The translations under genes and the position numbers were made by a program. The notes under the pieces are model-generated. The model made no database searches and was not told the origin of the DNA. It saw only the letters and a program-made list of their open reading frames with translations. 47,673 bases of DNA from Rhodospirillales bacterium Ga0074136. GTDB taxonomy: Bacteria; Pseudomonadota; Alphaproteobacteria; Acetobacterales; Acetobacteraceae. The stretch is taken from NCBI GenBank assembly GCA_001464375.1, contig LNEW01000055.1, forward strand, positions 1 to 47,673, given 5' to 3'. Positions 17,457-26,630 of the stretch are shown piece by piece. The first letter of the stretch is position 1. Every line of letters begins with the position of its first letter.

Positions 17457-19532
17457 ATGGCTGCGTCGCTTTCGCTTGGCATCGACATTGGCGGCACCTT
17501 CACCGACCTGGTCATCCTGGACCCGCGGGATGGCAGGGCGGTGATCTGGAAGGAGAGCACGACACCCGACGATCCCTCGCGCGGCGCGATCACCGGGCTG
17601 AAACGCCTGCTGGACAAGGGTGGCATCGCGCCGTCCTCGATCGGTCGGGTCGTGCACGCCACGACGCTGTTCACCAATGCGCTGATCGAGCGCAAGGGCG
17701 CGGCCACGGGCCTGCTGACCACAAACGGCTTCACCGACGTCCTCGAGATCGCGCGGGAGCGGAAGTACGAACTCTACGACCTGTTCCTGGAAATGCCGGC
17801 CCCTTTGGTTCCGCGGCCCTGGCGTCGCGCGGCGCTGGAACGGCTCGGCCCGGATGGCAGCGTGGAGCGGCCGCTGGACGTGGACGCCGCGTTGCGGGAG
17901 GTGGAGCTCCTGGTCGCCGCGGGCGTCACCAGCCTCGCCATCTGCTTCCTGCATGCCTATGCCAATCCGTTGCACGAACGCATGGCGGCGGAGGCGATCG
18001 CCAGGCGCTTCCCGGCGTTGTCGCTTTCGCTTTCTTCCGAGCTCTCGCCGGAGATCCGCGAATATCCGCGCATGGTGACCACGGCCGCGAATGCCTATGT
18101 GCAGCCGATCGCCGAGGTCTATCTCGACACGCTCGAAGCCGCGCTGAAGGGCGCGGGCATTCCCGGCAGCCTGTTCCTGATGCTGTCCAATGGCGGGCTG
18201 ACGCATGTGGCGGAAGCCAAGCGCGCGCCGGTGCAGTTGCTGGAGAGCGGCCCGGCGGCTGGCGCGTTGGCCGGCGCCTGGTTCGGGCGGCATGCCGGGC
18301 TCGACCGCGTGCTGGCCTTCGACATGGGCGGCACCACCGCGAAGCTGGCGCTGGTCGATGACGGCGATCCGCTGGTGGCCTGGGGATTCGAGGCGGCGCG
18401 CACCAAGCGCTTCCTGCGCGGTTCCGGCCTGCCGGTGCAGATCGCAACGGTGGAGTTGATCGAGATCGGCGCCGGCGGCGGTTCCATCGCGCGGCGCAGC
18501 GAACTCGGCACCCTGCATGTTGGCCCGGAGAGCGCCGGCGCGCAGCCCGGCCCGGTCTGCTATGGCCGCGGCGGCACCGAGCCGACGGTCACCGACAGCG
18601 ACCTGGCGCTGGGCTACCTCAATGCGGATTTCTTCCTCGGCGGCGCCATGTCCATCGACGCCGGCAAGGCCAGCGATGCGCTGGACAGCCTGGCCGGCAG
18701 GCTGGGGCTGGATGCCACGCGCGGCGCCTTCGGCATCCACGATGTGGTGAACGAGAACATGGCCGGCGCAGCCCGCGTGGCCATCGCCGAACGCGGCCGT
18801 GTGCCGCAGGACTACGCGCTGCTGGCCACCGGTGGCGCCGCGCCGGTCCATGCCTGGCATGTCGGACGCAAGCTCGGTGTCGCGCGCGTGGTGTGCCCGC
18901 CGGGCGCCGGCGCGGGCAGCACCATCGGCATGCTGATGGCCCCGGCGCGCATCGATCGTGTCGCATCCTTCAACCAGCGCCTCGCTGACGTGGATTGGGC
19001 GGAGGCCTCCCGCATCTTCGCGGGCCTTGAGGACGCTGCGCTGGCCGTGGTCAGCGCCACGGGGGCGGATATGGCGCGCCGTGACACACGGCGCCTCGCC
19101 GACATGCGCTATGTCGGGCAGGGATCGGAGATCACTGTCGCGCTGCCCGGCAGCCTGTCGGCGGAGGCCGTCCTGGCGGCCTTCGAGGCTGCCTACCGCG
19201 CGCTGTTCGGCCGCACGCCGCCCGGGGCCAATGTGCAGTTCGTCGCGCTGCGCCTGGCGGTGTCGGCACCGATGCCCGGGTCGGGCGGGATGCTGCGGCT
19301 GGATGGCCTCGGCGGTGGTTCCCTGGCGTTGAAGGGGCATCGCGCCGTGCATTTCCCCGATGCCGGCGGCGCCGTCACCACGCCCGTCTATGACCGCTAC
19401 GCCCTGCCCATCGGCACGACGCTCGAAGGACCCGCGGTCTTCGAGGAGAACGAGAGCACCTTCATCGTCGGCCCGGGGGCACGCATCGCCGTGCTGCCGG
19501 ACGGTTCCATCCTCGCGGAGCGCACGCCATGA
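17457..19532 (+). CDS. Hydantoinase/oxoprolinase subunit A (HyuA-like)
   Basis: This 691-residue ATP-dependent amidohydrolase/carboxylase subunit belongs to the HyuA/oxoprolinase/acetone-carboxylase superfamily. The N-terminal actin-like motif LGIDIGGTFTDLVILD (residues 6-21) and the second phosphate loop FDMGGTTAKLALV (about residue 290) are intact, and the C-terminal beta-rich domain is present. It would act with the B subunit encoded next to open a cyclic amide ring using ATP. The start codon follows the receptor by 45 bases. N-methylhydantoin, 5-oxoproline and similar compounds are all possible substrates. Confidence 0.9.
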   Translation: MAASLSLGIDIGGTFTDLVILDPRDGRAVIWKESTTPDDPSRGAITGLKRLLDKGGIAPSSIGRVVHATTLFTNALIERKGAATGLLTTNGFTDVLEIARERKYELYDLFLEMPAPLVPRPWRRAALERLGPDGSVERPLDVDAALREVELLVAAGVTSLAICFLHAYANPLHERMAAEAIARRFPALSLSLSSELSPEIREYPRMVTTAANAYVQPIAEVYLDTLEAALKGAGIPGSLFLMLSNGGLTHVAEAKRAPVQLLESGPAAGALAGAWFGRHAGLDRVLAFDMGGTTAKLALVDDGDPLVAWGFEAARTKRFLRGSGLPVQIATVELIEIGAGGGSIARRSELGTLHVGPESAGAQPGPVCYGRGGTEPTVTDSDLALGYLNADFFLGGAMSIDAGKASDALDSLAGRLGLDATRGAFGIHDVVNENMAGAARVAIAERGRVPQDYALLATGGAAPVHAWHVGRKLGVARVVCPPGAGAGSTIGMLMAPARIDRVASFNQRLADVDWAEASRIFAGLEDAALAVVSATGADMARRDTRRLADMRYVGQGSEITVALPGSLSAEAVLAAFEAAYRALFGRTPPGANVQFVALRLAVSAPMPGSGGMLRLDGLGGGSLALKGHRAVHFPDAGGAVTTPVYDRYALPIGTTLEGPAVFEENESTFIVGPGARIAVLPDGSILAERTP

Positions 19533-21178
19533 CCGACAGCGCCACCGTCCGGACCTTCGACGCGGTCGAGCTCGAACTGCTCTGGCGCCGGCTGATTTCC
19601 CTGGTGGACGAGGCGGCGGCGGCGCTGGTGCGCACCTCCTTCTCCACCCTGGTCCGCGAATCCTACGACTTCTCCTGCGTCGTCACCGATGCCGCCGGGC
19701 AGTCGCTGGTGCAGGCGACCGAGAGCATCCCGTCCTTCATCGGCACGCTGCCCGAGACGGTGAAGCACTTCATCCGCTTCTTCCCGATCGAGACCCTGCA
19801 GCCAGGCGACGTGCTGATCACCAACGATATCTGGCTCGGCACCGGTCACCTGCCCGACATCACCGTGGCGAAGCCGATCTTCCGGGACGGGCGCGTGGTT
19901 GCCTTCAGCGCATCCACCGCGCATGCGCCCGATATCGGCGGCAAGATCCGCAGCCCCGAACCGCGCGAGGTCTTCGAGGAAGGCCTGCAGATCCCGCCGC
20001 TGAAGCTGATGCGTGCGGGCGTGACCGACGACACGCTGGTCGCGATCCTGCGCCAGAATGTCCGCACGCCGGACCAGACCCTGGGCGATCTCTGGGCACA
20101 GGTCGTGGCGCTCGACCTGATGGAGGAACGCCTGCATGTCCTGATGGAGCAGGCGCAGCTCGCGGACCTGACGGATCTCGCCGCCGAGATCCATCGACGC
20201 TGCGAAGCCGCGATGCGTGGCGCGATCGCCGCGCTGCCCGACGGCACCTATCGCAGCGAACTGAAGACCGACGGGCTGCTCGACACGCCCATCACCATCA
20301 AGCTGGCACTCACCATCCAGGGCGACACCATCACGGCCGACTTCACCGGCACCGACGCGCAGGTCGATCGCGCGATCAACTGCGCGCTTTGCTACACCTA
20401 CGCCATGGTGATGTACGGGGTGAAGGTCTGCACCAGCCCGAACTTGCCCAACAACGAGGGGGCGTGGCGACCGATTTCCATCGTCGCGCCGCCGGGCTGC
20501 ATCGTGAACCCGCAATTCCCGGCACCAGGCGGATCGCGCATGCTGATCGGCCACTACCTGCCGATGCTGGTGTTCGGATGCCTCGGCCAGGTCGTGCCGG
20601 AGCGCGTCATGGCCGCCTGCGGCTCACCGATGTGGGGGATGAACCAGTCGGGGCTCAACGCCGCCGGCAAGCCCTACGCCAACATGTTCTTCTTCAATGG
20701 CGGCATGGGGGGCAACGTGCAGGGCGATGGCATCTCGTGCCTGTCCTGGCCATCGAACGTCTCCTCCACGGCGGTCGAGATCAGCGAACATATCGCGCCG
20801 CTGCGGTTCCACCACAAGCGCCTGCGCCCCGACAGCGGCGGGCCGGGGCGGCATCGTGGCGGTCTGGGCCAGGAGATCCTGCTGGAAAGCCTGTCCCCGA
20901 CGCCGATCGCCGTCTCCTTCCTCGCCGAGCGCACCATCTTTCCCGCCTTCGGCATCGAGGGCGGCCAGGACGGTGCGCCAGGCGTGCTGAAGATCAACGG
21001 CGAGCGGGTCGATCCCAAGCGGCAATACGTGCTCAAGGCTGGTGACACCGTGTCGCTGGCGACGCCCGGCGGCGGCGGGCACGGCGACCCGAGCGCGCGG
21101 AGCGCGGCAGCGGCCGCACGCGACGCCGCCGCGGGTTACGTCCAGGACGATCGGCGTGTCAGCGAGCGCAACGGCTAG
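19529..21178 (+). CDS. Hydantoinase/oxoprolinase subunit B (HyuB-like)
   Basis: This 549-residue partner subunit overlaps the A-subunit stop by 4 bases (ATGA). It shows the typical beginning with LVRTSFSTLVRESYDFSC, the segment GDVLITNDIWLGTGHLPDI, and the glycine-rich ending ATPGGGGHGDP common to HyuB proteins. It is of normal length for the family and completes the enzyme. The downstream 165 bases to the V4R gene show no gene. Confidence 0.9.
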   Translation: MTDSATVRTFDAVELELLWRRLISLVDEAAAALVRTSFSTLVRESYDFSCVVTDAAGQSLVQATESIPSFIGTLPETVKHFIRFFPIETLQPGDVLITNDIWLGTGHLPDITVAKPIFRDGRVVAFSASTAHAPDIGGKIRSPEPREVFEEGLQIPPLKLMRAGVTDDTLVAILRQNVRTPDQTLGDLWAQVVALDLMEERLHVLMEQAQLADLTDLAAEIHRRCEAAMRGAIAALPDGTYRSELKTDGLLDTPITIKLALTIQGDTITADFTGTDAQVDRAINCALCYTYAMVMYGVKVCTSPNLPNNEGAWRPISIVAPPGCIVNPQFPAPGGSRMLIGHYLPMLVFGCLGQVVPERVMAACGSPMWGMNQSGLNAAGKPYANMFFFNGGMGGNVQGDGISCLSWPSNVSSTAVEISEHIAPLRFHHKRLRPDSGGPGRHRGGLGQEILLESLSPTPIAVSFLAERTIFPAFGIEGGQDGAPGVLKINGERVDPKRQYVLKAGDTVSLATPGGGGHGDPSARSAAAAARDAAAGYVQDDRRVSERNG

Positions 21179-21343
21179 CATTCGGCTGCGCCGGTCATGC
21201 TGGGGTCGGCTGGCCCGGCGCGCGATGAGCCGATGCCCTGCCGTCTTCAGGTCGATCGGCGACACGCAAGGCTTTGCCGCAGAGCGGCCCGTAAGCCCGT
21301 AACCGATCAAGCCGCTTGGCTCCAGGAACCAGAGGAGAGTGCC

Positions 21344-21877
21344 GTGGCGCAGCCGCAAGTCCCGATCGATGTGGATCCCCAGACCGGCATCTGGCGCACC
21401 GATGGCCTGCCGATGATCTACCTGCCGCGGCACTTCCTGGTGAACATGCAGAAAGGCATCGAGGCCGCCATCGGCCCCGATGCCTACCGCGCCATTCTGT
21501 ATGCCTCGAGCGACCTCTCTGCGCTGCAATGGTGCCGGGCAGAGGCGACGACGCACAAGCTGACGGCGGTGGAGACGTTTCGCCATTACCTCAGGCGCCT
21601 GTCACAGCGCGGATACGGCCTGCTGGAGATCACGTCCCTGGACGAGGCGGCCGGCACGGCCAGCGTCATCGTGCGCCATTCCGCCTTTGCGCTCGGCTAC
21701 GGACCCGATGCAGGGCGGCATGTCTGCTTCATGTTCGAGGGCAGCATCGCGGGTGGCATGCGCTACGTGCTGGAATCGGCAGGTCGGACTGGCGAACCGG
21801 TGTGCCGCGAAGTGGCCTGTGCCGCCAATGGGGCCATGGAATGCCGCTTCGAACTGCGTTGCGACGCGGTGACCTGA
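21344..21877 (+). CDS. V4R (4-vinyl reductase-like) domain protein
   Basis: This 177-residue soluble protein starts at GTG 21344 with AGAGGAGAG just upstream; the frame is open earlier but lacks a better start. The C-terminal half matches the V4R small-molecule-binding domain: a strand with IVRHSAFALGYG, then GSIAGGMRYVLESA and the cysteine-containing VCREVACAANGAMECRFEL. V4R domains sense or bind aromatic/hydrocarbon ligands or metals in regulators, and in bacteriochlorophyll-related proteins. Here there is no DNA-binding or catalytic domain attached. It may sense or chaperone something for the neighbouring formate dehydrogenase, but that is speculation. Confidence 0.7.
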   Translation: MAQPQVPIDVDPQTGIWRTDGLPMIYLPRHFLVNMQKGIEAAIGPDAYRAILYASSDLSALQWCRAEATTHKLTAVETFRHYLRRLSQRGYGLLEITSLDEAAGTASVIVRHSAFALGYGPDAGRHVCFMFEGSIAGGMRYVLESAGRTGEPVCREVACAANGAMECRFELRCDAVT

Positions 21878-22100
21878 CGTGCTGGTTCGACGCGCGCGCC
21901 CATCCGACTGATGCCGCTCGATGCGGGGGCCATCATCCGCGCGATGAAGGCCGCGGCGGAATGAACGACACGGCCCGCGCGAAGCGGGCGCAGACCAGCC
22001 CCATCGCAACCAACGGAGGCAGCGCCTTCGATCCGCCGCCACTCGCACTCCAGGGCCATCCGCTGTCTAATGGAAGCGGGGAAACGGAGGCCGCCTGCAA

Positions 22101-23792
22101 ATGGCTCCAGTCAGATCGGCGCGCGACACGGCGCCGGCAGTAGCGCGTTCGAGATCAGGGCCACGGGGGCGGACCGCATCGAACACCGCCAGGGCGGCGG
22201 TTGCCGCGGCGCTCGGCAGCATGCCGTTGCGTCGGGACCTGCTGGTCGAACACCTTCACGCCCTGCAGGACCGCCATGGCGCCTTGCAGCCCGATCATCT
22301 CGTCGCGCTCGCCGAGGCACTGCGCATCGCGCCTGTCGAGGTCTTCGAGGTCGCCACCTTCTACGCCCATTTTGACGTGCTGGCCGACGGCGAGGCTGCC
22401 CCACCGCCGGTGACGATCCGCGTGTGCGAGGGGCTGCCCTGCGCCATGGCCGGCGCACATCGCCTGTTTGATGCGCTGCACGCCGCGCCGCCTGGCGGGG
22501 CACGCATCCTGGCTGCCCCCTGCATGGGTGCCTGCGATGCCGGCCCCGTCTGCTCGGCGGCGCAGGGCGGCGTCGATGACCGCATCACTGCCGCCACGCC
22601 GGCCAGCGTCGTTGCCGCGTGGTCCGACGGCCTTCGCGCGCCGACGCGGGCACCACCGGGTTCGGCACCGTCGATGCGCGTGCTCGACGCCGCACGGGAT
22701 GGCCGCCTCACGCGCGACGCGATGCTCGCGGCGCTCGATGCATCCGGGCTGCGCGGCCTTGGTGGCGCCGGCTTTCCCGCGGCGCGGAAATGGCGTGCGG
22801 TCATCGCGCAGCCTGGTCCGCGACATCTCGTGGTCAACGCGGATGAGGGCGAGCCGGGCACCTTCAAGGATCGCTGGTGCCTCCAGCACCACCTCTACCG
22901 CACCCTGGAGGGCATGCTGCTCGCGGCGCAGGCGATCGATGCCGATGCGTGCTGGATGTACCTGCGCGACGAATACCCGGAGGCACGACGCGAAGTGGCG
23001 GCCGCCATCGACGCGCTGCGCCAGGCCGGCGTTGCGCTGCGGCCGATCCATCTCCGTCGCGGCGCAGGCGCCTATATCTGCGGCGAGGAGACGGCGCTGC
23101 TGGAAAGCCTGGAAGGCCGCCGCGGCTATCCACGCCACAAGCCGCCCTATCCAGGGGAGGTCGGCCTCTTTGGCCGACCGACGCTGATCCACAACGTCGA
23201 GACGCTGTGGTGGCTGCCGGAGATCTTCGGTGCACCGGACGCCGCCGCTCGCTTCGCCGCCGCAGGACGCCGGGGTCAGGCCGGGCGACGGCTCGTCAGC
23301 CTGTCGGGCCGCGTGCGCAATCCAGGCGTCCATGACGCCCCGGCCGGCATCACCGCGCGGGAACTCATCGAGGAATTCGGCGGCGGCATGCAGGCGGGCC
23401 ACCGCCTCGCGGCCTATCTTCCCGGCGGCGCGTCGGGGGGCATCCTGCCTGCCGCCATGGCGGACCTGCCGCTCGCCTTCGGCACGCTCGACCATCTCGG
23501 CTGCTTCGTGGGGTCGGGCGGGGTGGTGGTGCTGTCCGACCAGGACGACCTCGTCGCGGCGGTGCGCAATCTCGTGCGTTTTTTTCGCGATGAATCCTGC
23601 GGCCAGTGCACGCCCTGCCGTGTCGGCACGCAGAAGGCGGCGCGATTGCTCGATGCGCCGCGCTGGGACCGCGCCTTGCTCACGGAACTGGCCCAGGCGA
23701 TGGCGGATGGATCCATCTGCGGCCTTGGCCAGGCCGCGATGAACCCGGTCCTGTCCGTGCTGCGCCACTTTCCAGCGGAGGCCGTGCCATGA
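22101..23792 (+). CDS. fdsB: NAD-dependent formate dehydrogenase beta subunit with fused NuoE-like domain
   Basis: This 563-residue diaphorase subunit is cytoplasmic. Residues about 35-180 form a NuoE/FdsG-like thioredoxin-fold [2Fe-2S] domain (CEGLPC and CMGAC ligands). The rest is NuoF/FdsB-like, with the FMN/NADH-binding motifs GLGGAGFPAARKW, NADEGEPGTFKDR and GAGAYICGEETALLESLEG, and the [4Fe-4S] ligands ESCGQCTPCR plus the later ICGLGQ cysteine. Electrons from formate oxidation in the alpha subunit reach NAD here. In many Fds enzymes the NuoE-like part is a separate gamma subunit; here it is fused. The ATG follows CGGAGG by about ten bases. Confidence 0.88.
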   Translation: MAPVRSARDTAPAVARSRSGPRGRTASNTARAAVAAALGSMPLRRDLLVEHLHALQDRHGALQPDHLVALAEALRIAPVEVFEVATFYAHFDVLADGEAAPPPVTIRVCEGLPCAMAGAHRLFDALHAAPPGGARILAAPCMGACDAGPVCSAAQGGVDDRITAATPASVVAAWSDGLRAPTRAPPGSAPSMRVLDAARDGRLTRDAMLAALDASGLRGLGGAGFPAARKWRAVIAQPGPRHLVVNADEGEPGTFKDRWCLQHHLYRTLEGMLLAAQAIDADACWMYLRDEYPEARREVAAAIDALRQAGVALRPIHLRRGAGAYICGEETALLESLEGRRGYPRHKPPYPGEVGLFGRPTLIHNVETLWWLPEIFGAPDAAARFAAAGRRGQAGRRLVSLSGRVRNPGVHDAPAGITARELIEEFGGGMQAGHRLAAYLPGGASGGILPAAMADLPLAFGTLDHLGCFVGSGGVVVLSDQDDLVAAVRNLVRFFRDESCGQCTPCRVGTQKAARLLDAPRWDRALLTELAQAMADGSICGLGQAAMNPVLSVLRHFPAEAVP

Positions 23793-26524
23793 CGTGCTTC
23801 ACCCTGGATGGCCGCGATGTCGAGGCTGCACCTGGCGAGACGATCTGGGCCGTCGCGCAGCGCGAAGGCATCGACATCCCGCATCTGTGCCACCTGCCGA
23901 AGCCCGGCTACCGCCCGGACGGCAATTGCCGCGCCTGTCTCGTGGAAGTCGAAGGCGAGCGCGCCCTCGTGGCGTCCTGCATCCGCGCGCCGCGTGAGGG
24001 CAGTGTGGTGCGCAGCGCCACCGCGCGGGCGGATGCGGCGCGGCGGATGGTGTTCGAATTGCTGCTCGCGGACATGCCCGGACCTGCGGGCCGCGACGCG
24101 ACCGCGCCCTTCGGTCGCTGGGCTGCGCGGCTCGGCATCACGCAGTCCCGCTTCGCGCCGGATCCGCGGCCGGGGCGAGACCTCTCGCATCCGGCCATGG
24201 CTGTCGCGCTGGACAGTTGCATCGCCTGCGGCTTGTGCGAACGCGCCTGCCGGGAGGTCCAGCACAACGACGTCATCGGACTCGCGCGGCGCGGCTCGGC
24301 GGTGACGGTCGCCTTCGACCTGCTCGATCCGATGGGCGCCTCCTCCTGCGTCGGCTGCGGTGAGTGCGTGCAGGCCTGCCCGACCGGCGCGCTGCTGCCG
24401 AAGCGCGTGGTCGACGACCTCGGATACCGCTCAGCAGCGCCCGCGCAGGAAGTACCAAGCGTCTGCCCCTATTGCGGGGTCGGGTGCCAGGTCGGCTTCC
24501 GCGTGCGCGACGCACGCATCGAGGAGGTGGTCGGCCTCGACGGTCCGTCCAACCATGGCCGTCTGTGCGTGAAGGGACGCTTCGGGTTCGACTTCCTCAC
24601 CCATCCGGACCGGTTGACGCGCCCGCTTATTCGCATCGAGGGCGCGACGAAGGATCCCGCCGACTGCACCGACCCCGCCCGCGCGCGGCGCAAGTTCCGC
24701 GAGGCCAGTTGGGAGGAGGCGCTGGCCCGCAGCGCCAGTGGCCTGCGCGCGATACGCGACAGCGTCGGTCCGCACGCCCTGGCGGGCTTCGGCAGCGCCA
24801 AGGGATCGAACGAGGAAGCCTACCTGTTCCAGAAACTCGTGCGTACCGGGTTCGGCACCAACAATGTCGACCATTGCACGCGGCTTTGCCACGCGGCCTC
24901 CGTCACGGCCCTGCTGGAAGGCATCGGCAGTGGCGCCGTGACGGCTCCGTTCACCGCGGTGGAAGACGCCGACCTGATCTTCGTGATCGGCGCGCGCCCG
25001 ACGGAGAACCACCCCGTCGCCGCCACCTTCATCAAGCACGCAGTCGCCCGCGGCGCGACGCTGGTGGTGGCGGACCCGCGCGGCAGCGAGCTGGATCGCC
25101 TCGCGACCGAGGTCTTGCGCTTCAGGCCCGGTGAGGATGTCGCGCTGCTCAACGGCATGCTGCATGTCATCCTCTCCGAGGATCTGTTCGATCCAGCCTT
25201 CGTGACCGCACGCGTCGAAGGCTTGGAAGCCCTGCGCGAGCACGTCGCCGCCTACGCGCCGGACACTGTGGAAGCGCAATGCGGCGTGCCCGCCGCGCAG
25301 ATCCGTCGCGTCGCACGCCTGTACGCGCGCAGCCCTGCCGCGCTGACCCTGTGGGGGATGGGCATCTCCCAATCCGTGCACGGGACCGACAATGCACGGG
25401 CGCTGATCGCGCTCGCGTTGGTCTGCGGACAGGTAGGACGGACAGGCGCGGGCCTTCATCCGCTGCGCGGCCAGAACAACGTCCAGGGCGCCTCGGATGC
25501 CGGGCTGATCCCGATGATGCTGCCGGACTACAGGCGCATCGACGATGCCGCCGCGCGGGCGGCGGTGGAAGCGCTGTGGGGCGCCACGCTCGATCCGAAG
25601 CCTGGCTTGACCGTGGTGGAGATCATGGCCGCCGCCGGGCGCGGCGACATCCGCGGCATGTATGTGATGGGCGAGAACCCGGCCATGTCGGACCCGGATC
25701 TCGGCCACGCGCGCGCTGCCCTTGCGCGGCTCGACCACCTGGTGGTGCAGGACCTGTTCCTGACCGAGACGGCGGCGCTCGCGGACGTCGTGCTGCCCGC
25801 CTCGGCCTGGCCCGAGAAGGATGGAACGGTCACCAACAGCAACCGCCAGGTGCAGATGGGCCGGGCTGCCGTGGCGCCCCCCGGGGAGGCCCGGCAGGAC
25901 CTCGCCATCATCGTCCAGATTGCGCGGCGCCTTGGCCTCGACTGGACCTATGCGCATCCGCGCGACGTCTTTGCCGAGATGGCGCAGGCAATGCCAAGCC
26001 TTGCCAACATCACCTGGGACCGCCTGCTGCGCGAGAGCAGCGTCACCTATCCCTGCTCGGCGCCGGACCAGCCGGGGGACGACATCGTTTTCCACGACCA
26101 TTTCCCGACCCGCGACGGGCGCGCACGGCTGGTACCCGCGGGGCCGTCGGACCCCGCCGAGACACCCGACACGACCTACCCCTTCATCCTGACGACGGGG
26201 CGCGAACTCGAGCACTGGCACACCGGCACCATGACGCGTCGCGCCGGCGTGCTTGACGCGCTGGAGCCGTCGGCGACGGTCTCCCTGGCGCCGGGCGACC
26301 TGCGAAGGCTCGGCATCGGGCCAGGCGCCTGGGTCCGCGTGTCGACGCGGCGCGGTACCCTGCGATGCGCGACGCGGGAGGATCCTGGCCTGCCGGACGG
26401 CATCGTCTTCCTGCCCTTCGCCTTCCGCGAGGCGGCCGCCAACCTGCTGACCGACCCGCGCCTGGACCCGGAAGGCAGGATCCCGGGCTTCAAACTGTGT
26501 GCTGCCCGCGTGGAACCGGCCTGA
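23789..26524 (+). CDS. fdsA: NAD-dependent formate dehydrogenase alpha (catalytic molybdo/tungsto) subunit
   Basis: This 911-residue catalytic subunit overlaps the beta subunit by 4 bases. The N-terminal ferredoxin-like [2Fe-2S] domain has cysteines in CHLPKPGYRPDGNCRAC and VASC. Two [4Fe-4S] motifs follow (CIACGLCERACREVQHND and CVGCGECVQACPTGAL), then the cubane motif CPYCGVGC of bis-MGD enzymes. The active-site region VDHCTRLCHAAS has the metal-coordinating cysteine and adjacent histidine in place of selenocysteine. The C-terminal dinucleotide-binding domain contains FILTTGRELEHWHTGTMTRR. It converts formate to CO2. The accessory genes fdsC/fdhD are not in the window. Confidence 0.9.
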   Translation: MTCFTLDGRDVEAAPGETIWAVAQREGIDIPHLCHLPKPGYRPDGNCRACLVEVEGERALVASCIRAPREGSVVRSATARADAARRMVFELLLADMPGPAGRDATAPFGRWAARLGITQSRFAPDPRPGRDLSHPAMAVALDSCIACGLCERACREVQHNDVIGLARRGSAVTVAFDLLDPMGASSCVGCGECVQACPTGALLPKRVVDDLGYRSAAPAQEVPSVCPYCGVGCQVGFRVRDARIEEVVGLDGPSNHGRLCVKGRFGFDFLTHPDRLTRPLIRIEGATKDPADCTDPARARRKFREASWEEALARSASGLRAIRDSVGPHALAGFGSAKGSNEEAYLFQKLVRTGFGTNNVDHCTRLCHAASVTALLEGIGSGAVTAPFTAVEDADLIFVIGARPTENHPVAATFIKHAVARGATLVVADPRGSELDRLATEVLRFRPGEDVALLNGMLHVILSEDLFDPAFVTARVEGLEALREHVAAYAPDTVEAQCGVPAAQIRRVARLYARSPAALTLWGMGISQSVHGTDNARALIALALVCGQVGRTGAGLHPLRGQNNVQGASDAGLIPMMLPDYRRIDDAAARAAVEALWGATLDPKPGLTVVEIMAAAGRGDIRGMYVMGENPAMSDPDLGHARAALARLDHLVVQDLFLTETAALADVVLPASAWPEKDGTVTNSNRQVQMGRAAVAPPGEARQDLAIIVQIARRLGLDWTYAHPRDVFAEMAQAMPSLANITWDRLLRESSVTYPCSAPDQPGDDIVFHDHFPTRDGRARLVPAGPSDPAETPDTTYPFILTTGRELEHWHTGTMTRRAGVLDALEPSATVSLAPGDLRRLGIGPGAWVRVSTRRGTLRCATREDPGLPDGIVFLPFAFREAAANLLTDPRLDPEGRIPGFKLCAARVEPA

Positions 26525-26577
26525 CCCGAAGCGCGGGGCAGGGGCGGATAAAGATCCCGTCCTCGGAGCCCCCCTGA

Positions 26578-26602
26578 ATGCCAGGGGACACTTCCCTGGC
26601 AT
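26578..26602. terminator. Hairpin after the formate dehydrogenase operon
   Basis: ATGCCAGGG at 26578-26586 and CCCTGGCAT at 26594-26602 are perfect inverted 9-base arms around a 7-base loop. It sits in the 106-base gap between the formate dehydrogenase operon and the ATP-grasp operon. There is no T run, so it may be a terminator stem of the GC-rich type or a processing or regulatory site for the downstream transcript. Confidence 0.45.
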
Positions 26603-26630
26603 GGCCGCGCACGGGCTACACTCGCGCGTG

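Noticed and set aside
17436-19352. 638-codon open frame antisense to HyuA
   Set aside because: Shadow of a well-supported gene; no recognised domain or start signals.
21911-21964. 17-codon ORF MPLDAGAIIRAMKAAAE
   Set aside because: Too short and without a ribosome binding site to claim, although the sequence looks protein-like; it may be a remnant.
21961-22143. 60-codon ORF between the V4R and formate dehydrogenase genes
   Set aside because: Overlaps the formate dehydrogenase start, has no ribosome binding site and no familiar feature.
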